Shown: positions 16,769 to 25,133, counted from the first letter of the stretch. The stretch: DNA of 64,000 bases from Winogradskyella ludwigii (GCF_013403985.1 NZ_JABFDF010000001.1:1-64000), one strand, 5' to 3'. Notes: generated by a model from the letters alone, not told the origin. Numbers and translations are program-made.

Positions 16769-18046
16769 TTACAGTTGATAAATCTTATCCACCATGGTAG
16801 GTCCTAGTTCGTAAAGACTAGCAGTAAGTTCGGATTTTAAATGTTTAACTTCTTTTGTTTTTCCAACTGCTTTATAAATTTCAGCAACATGGTAAAGTAC
16901 TGAGGGTTCAAATGTTTTTCCATCTACAAAATTCTCAATAATTTCGTTGGCTTTATTAATGTTACCAAGTTTATAGTAGCTCCAAGCTAATAAATCATAA
17001 GATTGTGGTGTTGGTCTGTTTTCAACTTCTTTCATGGCGATTTCTAATGCACGTTCTGGCAATAGTAAATCGTCTGAAAAAACCATTACATTATACTTGT
17101 TATACATATCTCCATACAGCACATTTTTAACTGAAGTTTGATAGTTTTCTAAGGATTGTAATTTTAAATCAGAATCTTTATTGAATTCTGCAATTTCTGC
17201 TTTCAATAAATCGTAATCCGGAGTATTATGATACGATGTTACATGGTTTAAAATAGTTAAAGCTTCCTTTGGGTTTTTCTCGTAAGAATACACAATCCAA
17301 GCAATTCCTTTTTTGGCATAGGCATTATCAGGATCTAATTCTAAAGATTTCAGATAATAGCTATATGATTTTTCTATCTCGCCTGCATGACCATAAAAAT
17401 CTGCAATATTGGTATAAGACCAAAGTTTCATACCTGTTAAGTTAGATTCTTCTGCAATTGCCATTGCTTTTTCCATGTTTTCTATAGCGCCATCAAGATT
17501 ACCTTTGTGGTCTTCTAGTTTCGCTAAACGAATAAGATAATCGAAACTCGTTGTGTTTTTCAAATCCTTTAAATAGGCTTCTGCATAGATGTAATTTCCT
17601 AATTCTAAATGCACATCGAAAAGCATTTTTTTAGTTCCGTTAAGTTTTGAACCGTTAGCTTCTGCTTTATTAAGTAAGACTAGAGCTTCTTTAAAACGGT
17701 GTTGTGAAATATAATTTGATGCTAAGTTTTTTAATAGACCTGCGTCTTTATCTTTCACTATTTTATTTGCTTCAATAAGATCTTTTTCAGCATTTATTAA
17801 ATAATCAATGTTTCCAGTGGTGTTAAATACTTTAGTATAAGCATTAGCACGACTTATTAAATAAGAATAAGAACTAGAACTATTTTCTATTCTATTGGTC
17901 CAGAAATTTACATTTTCTAAAAGTTCAGTAGTATTAATTTTAGTAGAGAGGTATTGATTGTAATCTGCTTTATTAGTAACCTTTTCAGAATTACAACTAA
18001 GCAATGTTAGTATTACAACAATGGGAAGTATGTTTTTAATACGCAT
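16769..18046 (-). CDS. TPR-repeat lipoprotein
   Basis: A 425-residue lipoprotein with the signal MRIKNILPIVVILTLLSCNS, lipidation at Cys18. The rest is helical with tetratricopeptide units, for example LGNYIYAEAYLKDL, GNLDGAIENMEKAMAIA, GEIEKSYSYYLKSLELDPDNAYAKKGIAW and YKLGNINKANEIIENF. It is a probable periplasmic-facing scaffold. It lies between the DUF4331 genes (98 bp) and the TonB-dependent receptor (73 bp), suggesting a shared envelope process. A hairpin in the gap before it could dampen transcription from the DUF4331 genes. No enzymatic motif was seen. Confidence 0.82.
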   Translation of the reverse strand: MRIKNILPIVVILTLLSCNSEKVTNKADYNQYLSTKINTTELLENVNFWTNRIENSSSSYSYLISRANAYTKVFNTTGNIDYLINAEKDLIEANKIVKDKDAGLLKNLASNYISQHRFKEALVLLNKAEANGSKLNGTKKMLFDVHLELGNYIYAEAYLKDLKNTTSFDYLIRLAKLEDHKGNLDGAIENMEKAMAIAEESNLTGMKLWSYTNIADFYGHAGEIEKSYSYYLKSLELDPDNAYAKKGIAWIVYSYEKNPKEALTILNHVTSYHNTPDYDLLKAEIAEFNKDSDLKLQSLENYQTSVKNVLYGDMYNKYNVMVFSDDLLLPERALEIAMKEVENRPTPQSYDLLAWSYYKLGNINKANEIIENFVDGKTFEPSVLYHVAEIYKAVGKTKEVKHLKSELTASLYELGPTMVDKIYQL

Positions 18047-18097
18047 AATAAGTTGTTTTTGAGTTTGTATTAATGTGTTTTGGTAATTGATAATAAT

Positions 18098-18127
18098 CTA
18101 AAATGAGATCTTTCGACCTCATTTTAG
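18098..18127 (-). terminator. Intercistronic hairpin after the DUF4331 lipoprotein
   Basis: A perfect 10-bp stem, CTAAAATGAG with CTCATTTTAG, around a 10-base loop, 17 bp after the DUF4331 lipoprotein stop. On the minus strand it is followed by ATTATTATC rather than a T-run, so it is more likely an attenuator or RNA-stabilising hairpin than a full terminator. Confidence 0.45.
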
Positions 18128-18144
18128 AATACTAAATCAATCGC

Positions 18145-18720
18145 TTACCAAGGAGACGCTAAGTAAGGGAAAGACGTCAAAAATGCTTTATCATTAGAGG
18201 ATACGTTATCACTAACTAATCCTGGAAATTCTGGGTTAGTTAATCCTTCTTCACCACCAAATATTAAGATCAATTCTACATCAATAACATCGTCAGTTAA
18301 ATTTCTACCTGTTAAGATATTTGTACCATCAAAAAATGTTGTTGGTGCATCTAAAGATACCGTCAATACATCTGTAGCTAATACTCCTGTAAATTGTGCC
18401 GCTGTAAAACCTAAGGCATTTGCGTCATCTGGAGAAGCAGGATCATATGCTGGACTCAACGTTTCTAATTTTGTTTGAAATGCGCTTTGAAATGCAGCTC
18501 CCATATCTGAAGGTATTGTGGTATTAAAAGCATCTTTCATACCGTCGTTTACAAAAACAGTATTAATTGCTGGTCTACCCATTTGGTCTTCCTGAGCGTA
18601 AGTTCCTGTGAAACTTATATCTGTAGATCCTGTTGTGTTATCGTCGTCATTACTACAGTTCATAGCTGTCATAGACGCTAAAATTGCAACTGCAAAAAGT
18701 TTTATATTATTGAATTTCAT
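18145..18720 (-). CDS. DUF4331-family lipoprotein
   Basis: A 191-residue lipoprotein: the signal ends MTAMNCSNDDD, giving Cys22. The mature protein matches the C-terminal part of DUF4331 proteins (GRNLTDDVIDVELILIFGG, then DNVSSNDKAFLTSFPYLASPW) and opens with QMGRPAINTVFVN, also typical of the family. The neighbouring gene encodes another DUF4331 protein resembling the N-terminal part, so the two may act together as halves of what is one chain elsewhere. The family has no assigned biochemical function that I know of. Confidence 0.75.
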   Translation of the reverse strand: MKFNNIKLFAVAILASMTAMNCSNDDDNTTGSTDISFTGTYAQEDQMGRPAINTVFVNDGMKDAFNTTIPSDMGAAFQSAFQTKLETLSPAYDPASPDDANALGFTAAQFTGVLATDVLTVSLDAPTTFFDGTNILTGRNLTDDVIDVELILIFGGEEGLTNPEFPGLVSDNVSSNDKAFLTSFPYLASPW

Positions 18721-18826
18721 GTTTTTAAATTTTTATTATTAATTAATACCATTAGTAACCTTTAGGTGTTGATTAAATTATTTTCAACTTAAATCTTAAG
18801 GTGTCACAATGACCACTAGTTTTAAA

Positions 18827-19480
18827 TTATTGTTTTCTTTTAGATTCTACCCAAGTATTAATAGTACCACTACCACCAATCATAGATTTAGGAACCTCAA
18901 CAACTACAGATAATACGTTAGAACCTGCAAAAGTATCGTCGCCAGGACTATCAAATCCTGAAGCATCTCCAGCAATAATCTCTGTGTATTTGTTAAAATC
19001 GAAAAAGAAAGGATCATCTCTTGGTCCTGCAAAGAATTTCATACCTGCAAACTCTTCTACCATTGCAGTTTCTCCATAAGCTGTAATATCTACTGAAGCT
19101 GCATTTGCAGTTGTTGTTACAATTGTACTATTTAAACCTGTTTGTGCAGGAGCCGTTGGTCCAAAGAAATACATTTTCCCATCTCTTGGTGTTGCTTGGA
19201 TCACTAGGTCTTCTACATTATCACCATCGGTATCAATATTGAATTCTAATAATACACGCTCATCAAATGAAGCAGCACCAGTGTCTCCAGGTAATAAAAG
19301 CCCTTGAACATTAGCAACGAGTACTAAATTTGATTCTGTTTCGCCTCTAAAGGCATAAAAGTCTGTGATATCACTTGTTCCACCTTGTACGGCAGGAGCA
19401 TCGATGTGATCTGCTGCAATAGCAACGAATGTTGCAATACCTAATACTGCTGTTGCAATTAAAATTTTTGTTTTTTTCAT
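18827..19480 (-). CDS. DUF4331-family secreted protein
   Basis: A 217-residue protein with a signal peptide (1-22, ending ATFVAIA). It continues ADHIDAPAVQGGTSDITDFYAFRG, the hallmark DUF4331 opening, then VLLEFNIDTDGDNVEDLVIQ, a calcium-loop-like acidic turn, and FFGPTAP and FAGPRDDPFFFDFNK. The HID and DITDFYAF motifs are strongly conserved in this family of unknown function. It is probably periplasmic or surface-associated and is the first gene of the operon leading to the TPR lipoprotein and TonB-dependent receptor. I found no clear -7 element upstream. Confidence 0.82.
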   Translation of the reverse strand: MKKTKILIATAVLGIATFVAIAADHIDAPAVQGGTSDITDFYAFRGETESNLVLVANVQGLLLPGDTGAASFDERVLLEFNIDTDGDNVEDLVIQATPRDGKMYFFGPTAPAQTGLNSTIVTTTANAASVDITAYGETAMVEEFAGMKFFAGPRDDPFFFDFNKYTEIIAGDASGFDSPGDDTFAGSNVLSVVVEVPKSMIGGSGTINTWVESKRKQ

Positions 19481-19597
19481 AATTTTTGAGATTTATTGAT
19501 TTTTGTTGTCTCTGTTCTACCTACGAAAAAATCTAAGAGGTGGTTTTGTTAAAATTTTGTTAATGAAATAAATTCATGATTTATAAGCAGAAAAAAT

Positions 19598-19605
19598 TAA
19601 CTTTG
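19598..19605 (+). promoter_or_regulatory. -7 promoter element of the LETM1-like gene
   Basis: TAACTTTG matches TAnnTTTG, 20 bp before the ATG at 19626. No convincing TTG -33 element sits at the right spacing. Confidence 0.4.
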
Positions 19606-19625
19606 AGCCTTCAAATTAAGATGCT

Positions 19626-20819
19626 ATGAATCCATCAGCTAGTGGCTGGATAAAAAAATTGCTAAATCAAGTTTCTGAAACCATGTATTCTCAAACTGAG
19701 ACTGATGTGTTTTATAATAACTTAAAGCATGTTGGGTTTATATATGGTAGTAATATTAAAGTAGTCCTTAATATTGTTAAACCCTTTGATCTTAGTGAAG
19801 AGGAACGTTGCAAGACCAATTTACTGCTTACCTACTATTTTATTTATAATAAAGAAGAAACAAAAACAAACGAGGAGTTTACAGAGAGTCTTATTAGATA
19901 TTACAAGTCTATTAGCGACCAAAAACGTTCGTTTTTTGAAGACCTATTTAGCGATAAATCACCTGATGGTTTACTCGAAAAAATCATTCATAAACGCATA
20001 CATATTGATGATAATTTTATTTCAAAAAGTTTTAATTATTTTTTAATTAATGCCCTTTTATTTGTTGATGTTTTAGGATATCAACGTTTTTTAAAAGACG
20101 AAACAGATATTAAAGACTATGTTAAAAACTTGGAATCGGCTTTAGAAACCATTGTATTCTCGGTTATAGAAAATAAAAGTGAAAAATCTGAATATGATGA
20201 GAATCTTATTAAGCTGTTTGAAGGTTCTATAAGACATAAAAATGCTAAACTTCTAACTTATAGTGATGCTATTGCTATAATAAATGAACCGTTAGAAAAA
20301 CTATATGTTATCGATTTGGTCTGTATGGCGTCATGGACCGACAAGATTATTGATCGCGAAGAACAAAACTTTTTAAATCAATTAAAAACAGATTTAAACG
20401 TTGATAATACCGTCATTGTTAGATCTGTAAATGACATCAATCTTTTTTATGATGAGCACAAAGAAGATGTTGCCTTTTTAAGTTCTAAAAACTTAGCGCA
20501 AAGTTTTTATGATAATAGTAGCAAAGTTGTTTCTAAGCTTATTACACGTAATAGTAAACGCTTAATTAAAGAACTATCTGAAAGTAAAGAAGCCATGACA
20601 CTTTTGGCACAATCTACAACGCGAAACCTTACTGACGAAGAACAAAAGAAAATTCAAACGCAATTATTAGATATTTTTAAGTCTATTCCAAGTCTAGCAA
20701 TTTTTATGCTACCTGGTGGTATGCTGCTTTTGCCATTGTTTGTGAAGTTTATTCCTAAATTATTACCATCTGCTTTTGATGATAATAGAATTACAGAAGA
20801 CAAAAAGAAATTGGACTAG
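19626..20819 (+). CDS. LETM1-related protein (TerB-like plus LETM1-like)
   Basis: A 397-residue protein without a signal peptide. The middle (about 210-285, VIDLVCMASWTDKIIDREEQ) resembles TerB-type acidic helical domains. The C-terminal 90 residues (KELSESKEAMTLLAQSTTRN, then PSLAIFMLPGGMLLLPLFVK and FIPKLLPSAF) match the LETM1-like segment, with one membrane-embedded proline/glycine-rich helix. Such proteins are annotated in Flavobacteria as LETM1-related biofilm-associated proteins. In mitochondria LETM1 is an inner-membrane ion-exchange or ribosome-binding protein; the bacterial role is unclear. The gene converges on the LytTR regulator with one base between stop codons and no terminator. 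Confidence 0.75.
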   Translation: MNPSASGWIKKLLNQVSETMYSQTETDVFYNNLKHVGFIYGSNIKVVLNIVKPFDLSEEERCKTNLLLTYYFIYNKEETKTNEEFTESLIRYYKSISDQKRSFFEDLFSDKSPDGLLEKIIHKRIHIDDNFISKSFNYFLINALLFVDVLGYQRFLKDETDIKDYVKNLESALETIVFSVIENKSEKSEYDENLIKLFEGSIRHKNAKLLTYSDAIAIINEPLEKLYVIDLVCMASWTDKIIDREEQNFLNQLKTDLNVDNTVIVRSVNDINLFYDEHKEDVAFLSSKNLAQSFYDNSSKVVSKLITRNSKRLIKELSESKEAMTLLAQSTTRNLTDEEQKKIQTQLLDIFKSIPSLAIFMLPGGMLLLPLFVKFIPKLLPSAFDDNRITEDKKKLD

Positions 20820-20820
20820 T

Positions 20821-21576
20821 TTATTCTAACCAGTTCTTAAAATCTTTTACACGCTCTCTTGCGACAATAATATCTTGTTCGTTAAAACGGTTTAATTTTA
20901 TGCGAAGTCTTGAGTTGGTATAGCTTACCATATCTTTTATGGCATTAATATTTACATAGAACTTTCTACTAATTCTGAAGAAGACATCGGGCTCTAAATC
21001 GGCTTCTAACTGATCTAAAGTTACATCTAATAGGTAATTCCGACCTTCATTAGTATAAGCATATGTGCCTTTGTTTTCACTATAAATACATTCTATGTCT
21101 TCAATATTTATCAATTTTAAATGCTGACCAACCTTTACCGAAAATCGTTTTTTGTACTCGCGCTCTATTGGGTTAACCAGAAGGTTTTTAATATCATTAA
21201 AATCTAAGGTTACGGATTGTTGTTGCGGCAATCTTCCTTTATATTTTTCGACAGCAATTTTTAAATCGTCATCGTCAATTGGCTTTAATAAATAATCTAT
21301 ACTATTTAATTTGAAGGCTTGCAATGCATATTCATCATATGCAGTTGTAAAGATTACAGCCGATTTAATCTCAATAGCTTCAAAGATCTCAAAAGACAAC
21401 CCATCACTTAACTGAATATCTAAAAAAATTAAATCAGGATGCTCGTTATTTTGAAACCATTCAATAGATTCTTCAACAGAATGCAACATTGTTTCTGCAT
21501 CAATGTCTAAAACTTTTAACATACGTTGTAAACGTCTTGCAGATGGTTTTTCGTCTTCTATTATAATTACATTCAT
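20821..21576 (-). CDS. LytTR-type response regulator
   Basis: A 251-residue two-component regulator. The receiver domain (1-120) has the acidic pair Glu7/Asp8, phospho-acceptor Asp53 in LIFLDIQLSDG, Thr77/Thr78 and Lys98. The LytTR DNA-binding domain covers about 143-250 (GQHLKLINIEDIECIYSENK, FFRISRKFYVNINAI). It is the last gene of the operon that starts with DUF2141 and includes the LytS-like kinase, its obvious partner. Two 13-bp direct repeats 21 bp apart upstream of the operon (25100-25133) fit LytTR binding geometry, so autoregulation is likely. Confidence 0.93.
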   Translation of the reverse strand: MNVIIIEDEKPSARRLQRMLKVLDIDAETMLHSVEESIEWFQNNEHPDLIFLDIQLSDGLSFEIFEAIEIKSAVIFTTAYDEYALQAFKLNSIDYLLKPIDDDDLKIAVEKYKGRLPQQQSVTLDFNDIKNLLVNPIEREYKKRFSVKVGQHLKLINIEDIECIYSENKGTYAYTNEGRNYLLDVTLDQLEADLEPDVFFRISRKFYVNINAIKDMVSYTNSRLRIKLNRFNEQDIIVARERVKDFKNWLE

Positions 21577-21602
21577 TGCTATTTATTTTGGTAGATTGAC
21601 AC

Positions 21603-21929
21603 TTATTCGTAACGATTGACTTCTTTAGACTCTTGCTCCATAAACGCTTTAATCTTGCGTTCTTCCCAATTTTTTCCAAATAGTAAACCTGGAAGAAACA
21701 CAGAACCTGCATGTGCTAATACACCAATTCCCCAGAATGAAAATGTGATAAAATTACGCCATTGAAAATAGCTTTCGCCATCACTTAAATTTTCAATATT
21801 GATAAAAACAAAGATGAGATTAACAATAATATAAATGGTTAAATGCGTATAAAATCCTTTGAGTTGTTTTACTCTTTTTGCTGCAAATTTATAACGCTCT
21901 TTTTGCAAAAAATCATTTGTGTTGTTCAT
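21603..21929 (-). CDS. 2TM-domain protein (third free copy)
   Basis: A 108-residue membrane protein of the 2TM family. The basic-aromatic opening is YKFAAKRVKQLKGFYTHLTIYI, with transmembrane helices at about 27-45 and 60-82 and the amphipathic tail LLFGKNWEERKIKAFMEQE. The same frame (R-KRV-x-FY-H, then NWE-RKI) appears in all four 2TM units of this operon. Its ATG overlaps the stop of the upstream gene (TAATG), so translation is probably coupled. It probably senses at, or transmits from, the membrane together with the histidine kinase, which carries a fused 2TM domain. The signal is unknown. Confidence 0.85.
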   Translation of the reverse strand: MNNTNDFLQKERYKFAAKRVKQLKGFYTHLTIYIIVNLIFVFINIENLSDGESYFQWRNFITFSFWGIGVLAHAGSVFLPGLLFGKNWEERKIKAFMEQESKEVNRYE

Positions 21930-22267
21930 TATTCCCAGTGTTTATTGTCTTTATCCATTAGCTCTTTAATCTTGCGTTCTTCCCAGTTGTCTCCTAAGAA
22001 AAAACGAGGTCCAAAAACTCCCACAAAATGAAAAGCTAGTCCTATTCCCCAAAAAAATGCGGTTGAGAATGTTCCGAAGCTAAAAAACTTAACACCGCTC
22101 GAAGTTATCAAAATGATTAGGAATACATTGACAATCACATAAGAAGCTAAATGCCAGTAAAATCCAACAATTGCTTTTACTCTTTTTTTAGCTCTTAAAT
22201 AGGCTTCTTCTTTTCCCCAAGCGCTTTGAGCATTACTATTCTCGAAGGGTTCTATATTATTTTTCAT
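21929..22267 (-). CDS. 2TM-domain protein (second free copy)
   Basis: A 112-residue 2TM-family membrane protein: AYLRAKKRVKAIVGFYWHLASYVIVNVF, a second helix near FFWGIGLAFHFVGVFG, and the tail FLGDNWEERKIKELMDKD. It overlaps the next gene by one base (stop and start share TAATG) and follows the previous gene by six bases. It is one of three tandem paralogues, which suggests duplication inside the operon. I infer a role as an accessory membrane subunit of the LytS-like kinase. Confidence 0.85.
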   Translation of the reverse strand: MKNNIEPFENSNAQSAWGKEEAYLRAKKRVKAIVGFYWHLASYVIVNVFLIILITSSGVKFFSFGTFSTAFFWGIGLAFHFVGVFGPRFFLGDNWEERKIKELMDKDNKHWE

Positions 22268-22273
22268 GATATT

Positions 22274-22627
22274 TTATACTTTCTGATTTAAAAAACGTTC
22301 TTCCACTTCCATACATTCTTGGAGCTTTTTGCTTTCCCAGTTTTTGCCTAAGAAGTAATCAAACCCATACACTGAAAATGCATGAAATGCTATTCCTACT
22401 CCCCAGATTAGCCAAAGCGCTATTGTTCCAAAGTCAAATAAAGCTTCCTGTAATGTTTTTCCTTCATCTAAATCATCGATGATCTTAATAGTCGTAATGG
22501 TTGTATTAAATATAAAATAACCAATGAAATGTATATAAAACGCTCTAAGATTATCTACTTTATCTTTTATTCTTTGATACCTATGTGCTTCTGTAAATTT
22601 TTCCATGCTATTAAAAATTAATTCCAA
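22274..22627 (-). CDS. 2TM-domain protein (first free copy)
   Basis: A 117-residue 2TM-family protein: AHRYQRIKDKVDNLRAFYIH, first helix FIGYFIFNTTITTI, second helix IALWLIWGVGIAFHAFSVYG, and tail YFLGKNWESKKLQECMEVEE. The ATG giving the full length lies 10 bases inside the end of the kinase gene, so the two are probably translationally coupled. An internal Met (MEKFTEAHRYQ) just after the overlap is an alternative start and would leave a more typical N-terminus. Confidence 0.82.
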   Translation of the reverse strand: MELIFNSMEKFTEAHRYQRIKDKVDNLRAFYIHFIGYFIFNTTITTIKIIDDLDEGKTLQEALFDFGTIALWLIWGVGIAFHAFSVYGFDYFLGKNWESKKLQECMEVEERFLNQKV

Positions 22628-23964
22628 CGTTGCTCTTCCTCTTCACGCATAAACTTTTCAATTTTACGTTTTTCCCATCCATTACCTAAAACACCATCAT
22701 TTACATAAATTTTATAGGCCTGAAATGCTAAGCTCATTCCCCAACCTAGCATTGGAAACCAAAACCATTGGATGGTATGTGGTGTATAACGAAACCAAAT
22801 AAAAATTAAAAATGGTATCACAATGCAGTAAGAAATTAAACTATAATAAAATTCTTTCATCTCTTCAACACGTTTACGTGCTCTAACATATCTGTCGTCA
22901 AATTGTGTTTTAGGTTCTATGGTTCTCATAATTGATACTTGTTTTGTAAGCATTGGTATTGCTACCGAAAAACTGCTTGTTGATTGATTGATTGATACGG
23001 TTTTGTTTGATAATAATTTGTAACGTTGTTTTATATTCTCTAATCCAACACCTGTACTCTTTTTTACAATTTGTTTTAGTTGAAGGTTATTTTCGACAAT
23101 GAGCATGCCTTGTTTTTGATAAATTTTAATATGCAAAGGTTTGCTACTCGTTACCATATTATGTTTTACTGCATTTTCTAACAGTAACTGCAAGGATAAT
23201 GGCACTACTTTACTTTCTGGGTTTGATGCCTTATCTGGAATTTCGAAAATAATGCTATCTTCAAAACGCATTTTTAAAAGCGACATGTATGTTCTAGCAA
23301 AATTCAGCTCTTCATCTACAGTCACTAATTCCTTACTCTTCTGCTCTAAAACATAACGATAGACTTTAGATAATGAGGTTGTGAATTTTTGAGCGTTTTT
23401 AGGATTTTCTTCAATTAAACTCGTTAATACATTTAAGCTATTAAATAAAAAATGAGGATCTAATTGATTCTTTAATGCATCGAACTTTGCACTTGCTGTA
23501 CCTGCAATTACTTTTTGCTCTTTTATTTTATTCTTTTGATAACGGTTATAAAAGTATATAATATGAAAAACAGTAATGATGCTCAATGTAATCCAAAGCC
23601 CAAAAGAATAGCCGTTCCAAGATTCATTATTCAAAAAAGATTCAAAATCTATATGATATAAAACTAGAGCAGTAAATGTTCTTAAAACGAATATTCCTAT
23701 AAGTGTTATAATTGTTGCAACTACAATTCCTATCACAATTCGTTTTATGGTCTCACCATTTTTCCAGGTTCTCTTTTCCATATAGTAGAAAAACTCCATG
23801 TTAGAATAACCTAAAACAAAAGCATATAATTGATAGAAGCCAAAATCTATTAAAAAGTCATTTACAGATTTAAAATTAAAACCATCGAAAAACAAATGGC
23901 CTATTACAAAAACTACTGTTCCTATAATGAAGGTGATAATAATTCTCTTAAATGACGATTTCAT
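22618..23964 (-). CDS. LytS-like sensor histidine kinase with C-terminal 2TM domain
   Basis: A 448-residue kinase. Four transmembrane helices lie at about 8-28, 42-58, 75-100 and 120-140. The His_kinase domain has the phospho-acceptor His171 in LDPHFLFNSL. The ATP-binding part has the N-box LLLENAVKHN (261-270) and the G-box STGVGLENIKQRY (303-315). Unusually, residues 346-448 are a complete extra 2TM domain (YVRARKRVEEMKEFYYSLISY, then LGNGWEKRKIEKFM), homologous to the three free 2TM proteins encoded just downstream. That puts two membrane helices after the catalytic domain, an odd topology for a sensor kinase. The cognate regulator is the LytTR protein at 20821-21576. Confidence 0.92.
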   Translation of the reverse strand: MKSSFKRIIITFIIGTVVFVIGHLFFDGFNFKSVNDFLIDFGFYQLYAFVLGYSNMEFFYYMEKRTWKNGETIKRIVIGIVVATIITLIGIFVLRTFTALVLYHIDFESFLNNESWNGYSFGLWITLSIITVFHIIYFYNRYQKNKIKEQKVIAGTASAKFDALKNQLDPHFLFNSLNVLTSLIEENPKNAQKFTTSLSKVYRYVLEQKSKELVTVDEELNFARTYMSLLKMRFEDSIIFEIPDKASNPESKVVPLSLQLLLENAVKHNMVTSSKPLHIKIYQKQGMLIVENNLQLKQIVKKSTGVGLENIKQRYKLLSNKTVSINQSTSSFSVAIPMLTKQVSIMRTIEPKTQFDDRYVRARKRVEEMKEFYYSLISYCIVIPFLIFIWFRYTPHTIQWFWFPMLGWGMSLAFQAYKIYVNDGVLGNGWEKRKIEKFMREEEEQRWN

Positions 23965-23970
23965 AATTTA

Positions 23971-24594
23971 TTAGGCTTTACAATCTTTAGCAACAGTTTG
24001 TGCACGTTCTTTTCCCCAATTTGGATGTAATTGACTCTCTGGCTTAAAGGTATCAAAAAGTTCTAATGATGCTTCTATCTCTTTACAATAAGGAGCTACG
24101 TCCTTTCCAAAATATTTTGCACTTCCCATTGCCCATTCTGCTTTTCCAAAAGCAACTCTTGGATTTGTTGGATCTAGCACAGATGCTTTTTCATAGAGTT
24201 CTGCTATTTTTGCACCATATTTCATACCGTACGTCATACCATCATAAGCGACCCAATTGGTTAACACTTGTGCTTGCATTACTAGTAATTCAGCATTGTT
24301 TTCATTTTTCAGCATAGCGCTATCTAAATGTTGTTGTGCTTTATCTAATTGTGCTTTCAGTACAGTTGCATCCTTTTCACTCCAGCTTTTTAAACTGTTA
24401 ATTTGAGCAATATAATAGTTTGGTAACCATTCTTTTGGCTCTGCCTTAGCAATACGTTCAAACATATTCTCGGCTTCGTCTGTTTTATCTGATTGCCATA
24501 ATTCAAAGGCTTTGTTCATGCCCTTTTCAAAATTTGTTTGTGCCTCAGTAAGTCCTGTAATTATTAGTATGGCAACGATGAATAGATTTTTCAT
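23971..24594 (-). CDS. Secreted TPR-like helical protein
   Basis: A 207-residue exported protein with a signal peptide (1-18, ending LTEA). The mature part is helical with TPR-like units (FEKGMNKAFELWQSDKTDEAENMFERI, LDKAQQHLDSAMLKNENNAELLVM, KIAELYEKASVLDPTNPRVAFGKAEW). The end LHPNWGKERAQTVAKDC is seen in Bacteroidota proteins of this size. It sits 6 bp upstream of the kinase gene and is co-transcribed, so it could be the periplasmic sensing partner or a regulated output. Neither is established. Confidence 0.78.
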   Translation of the reverse strand: MKNLFIVAILIITGLTEAQTNFEKGMNKAFELWQSDKTDEAENMFERIAKAEPKEWLPNYYIAQINSLKSWSEKDATVLKAQLDKAQQHLDSAMLKNENNAELLVMQAQVLTNWVAYDGMTYGMKYGAKIAELYEKASVLDPTNPRVAFGKAEWAMGSAKYFGKDVAPYCKEIEASLELFDTFKPESQLHPNWGKERAQTVAKDCKA

Positions 24595-24612
24595 AGGTCT
24601 AAATTTTATATT

Positions 24613-25035
24613 TTATAGTGTTATTTTAATCGTCTTATTCTCTTTTAACTCAAACTTAGCATCATCCCATTTTGGTGGTCCCATAAAACCTGTAGCATCA
24701 TTTGAACAGCCATAATCTTCTTTGGGAATATGCATAAAATTAGTATCCATTTTTCCGTTATCATTTTCATCATGAAAAATTGAAACTGCATAAGTGCCTT
24801 TAGGAATAGCTTCAAAAGTTATTACAGATGCCTTGTTTTCAATTTCACTGATTGTGCTTTTATAAGATTTCTTTAAAAAACCCACTTCAGAATTATAAAG
24901 TGCAATAAACATTTTTCCATTATTGCTATTTGCTTCTTCAACCTTTATAGTGACGTTGAATTTTTCTTGAGCTTCTATGTGAAAGCTTATAATACTAATA
25001 AGAAAAATAATGATGATTTTTACAAGTGAATTCAT
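24613..25035 (-). CDS. DUF2141-domain secreted protein
   Basis: A 140-residue protein with a signal peptide (1-22, ending SFHIEA). The domain is DUF2141: VTIKVEEANSNNGKMFIALYN, AIPKGTYAVSIFHDENDNGKMD (acidic turn), then IPKEDYGCSNDATGFMGPPK. These small beta-sandwich proteins are periplasmic and of unknown function. It is the first gene of the seven-gene operon ending in the LytTR regulator. A weak -7-like GATATTTG (25056-25063, minus strand) is 21 bp upstream, and the paired 13-bp repeats lie just upstream of that. Confidence 0.85.
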   Translation of the reverse strand: MNSLVKIIIIFLISIISFHIEAQEKFNVTIKVEEANSNNGKMFIALYNSEVGFLKKSYKSTISEIENKASVITFEAIPKGTYAVSIFHDENDNGKMDTNFMHIPKEDYGCSNDATGFMGPPKWDDAKFELKENKTIKITL

Positions 25036-25099
25036 GGTTTATGTTTTGTTTGATTCAAATATCGGATACAAGTTCTGTTTTTTAAAATTGGAATTACTG

Positions 25100-25133
25100 A
25101 ATTGTAACTTTTTAATGACCAATTGTAACTTTT
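25100..25133 (-). promoter_or_regulatory. Paired 13-bp direct repeats, candidate LytTR operator
   Basis: AATTGTAACTTTT occurs at 25100-25112 and identically at 25121-25133, an exact 21-bp period. Read on the minus strand it is AAAAGTTACAATT, containing the GTT core of LytTR half sites. LytTR proteins typically bind two 9-bp direct repeats with about 21-bp spacing. The location is upstream of the operon that encodes the LytTR regulator. Confidence 0.6.
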
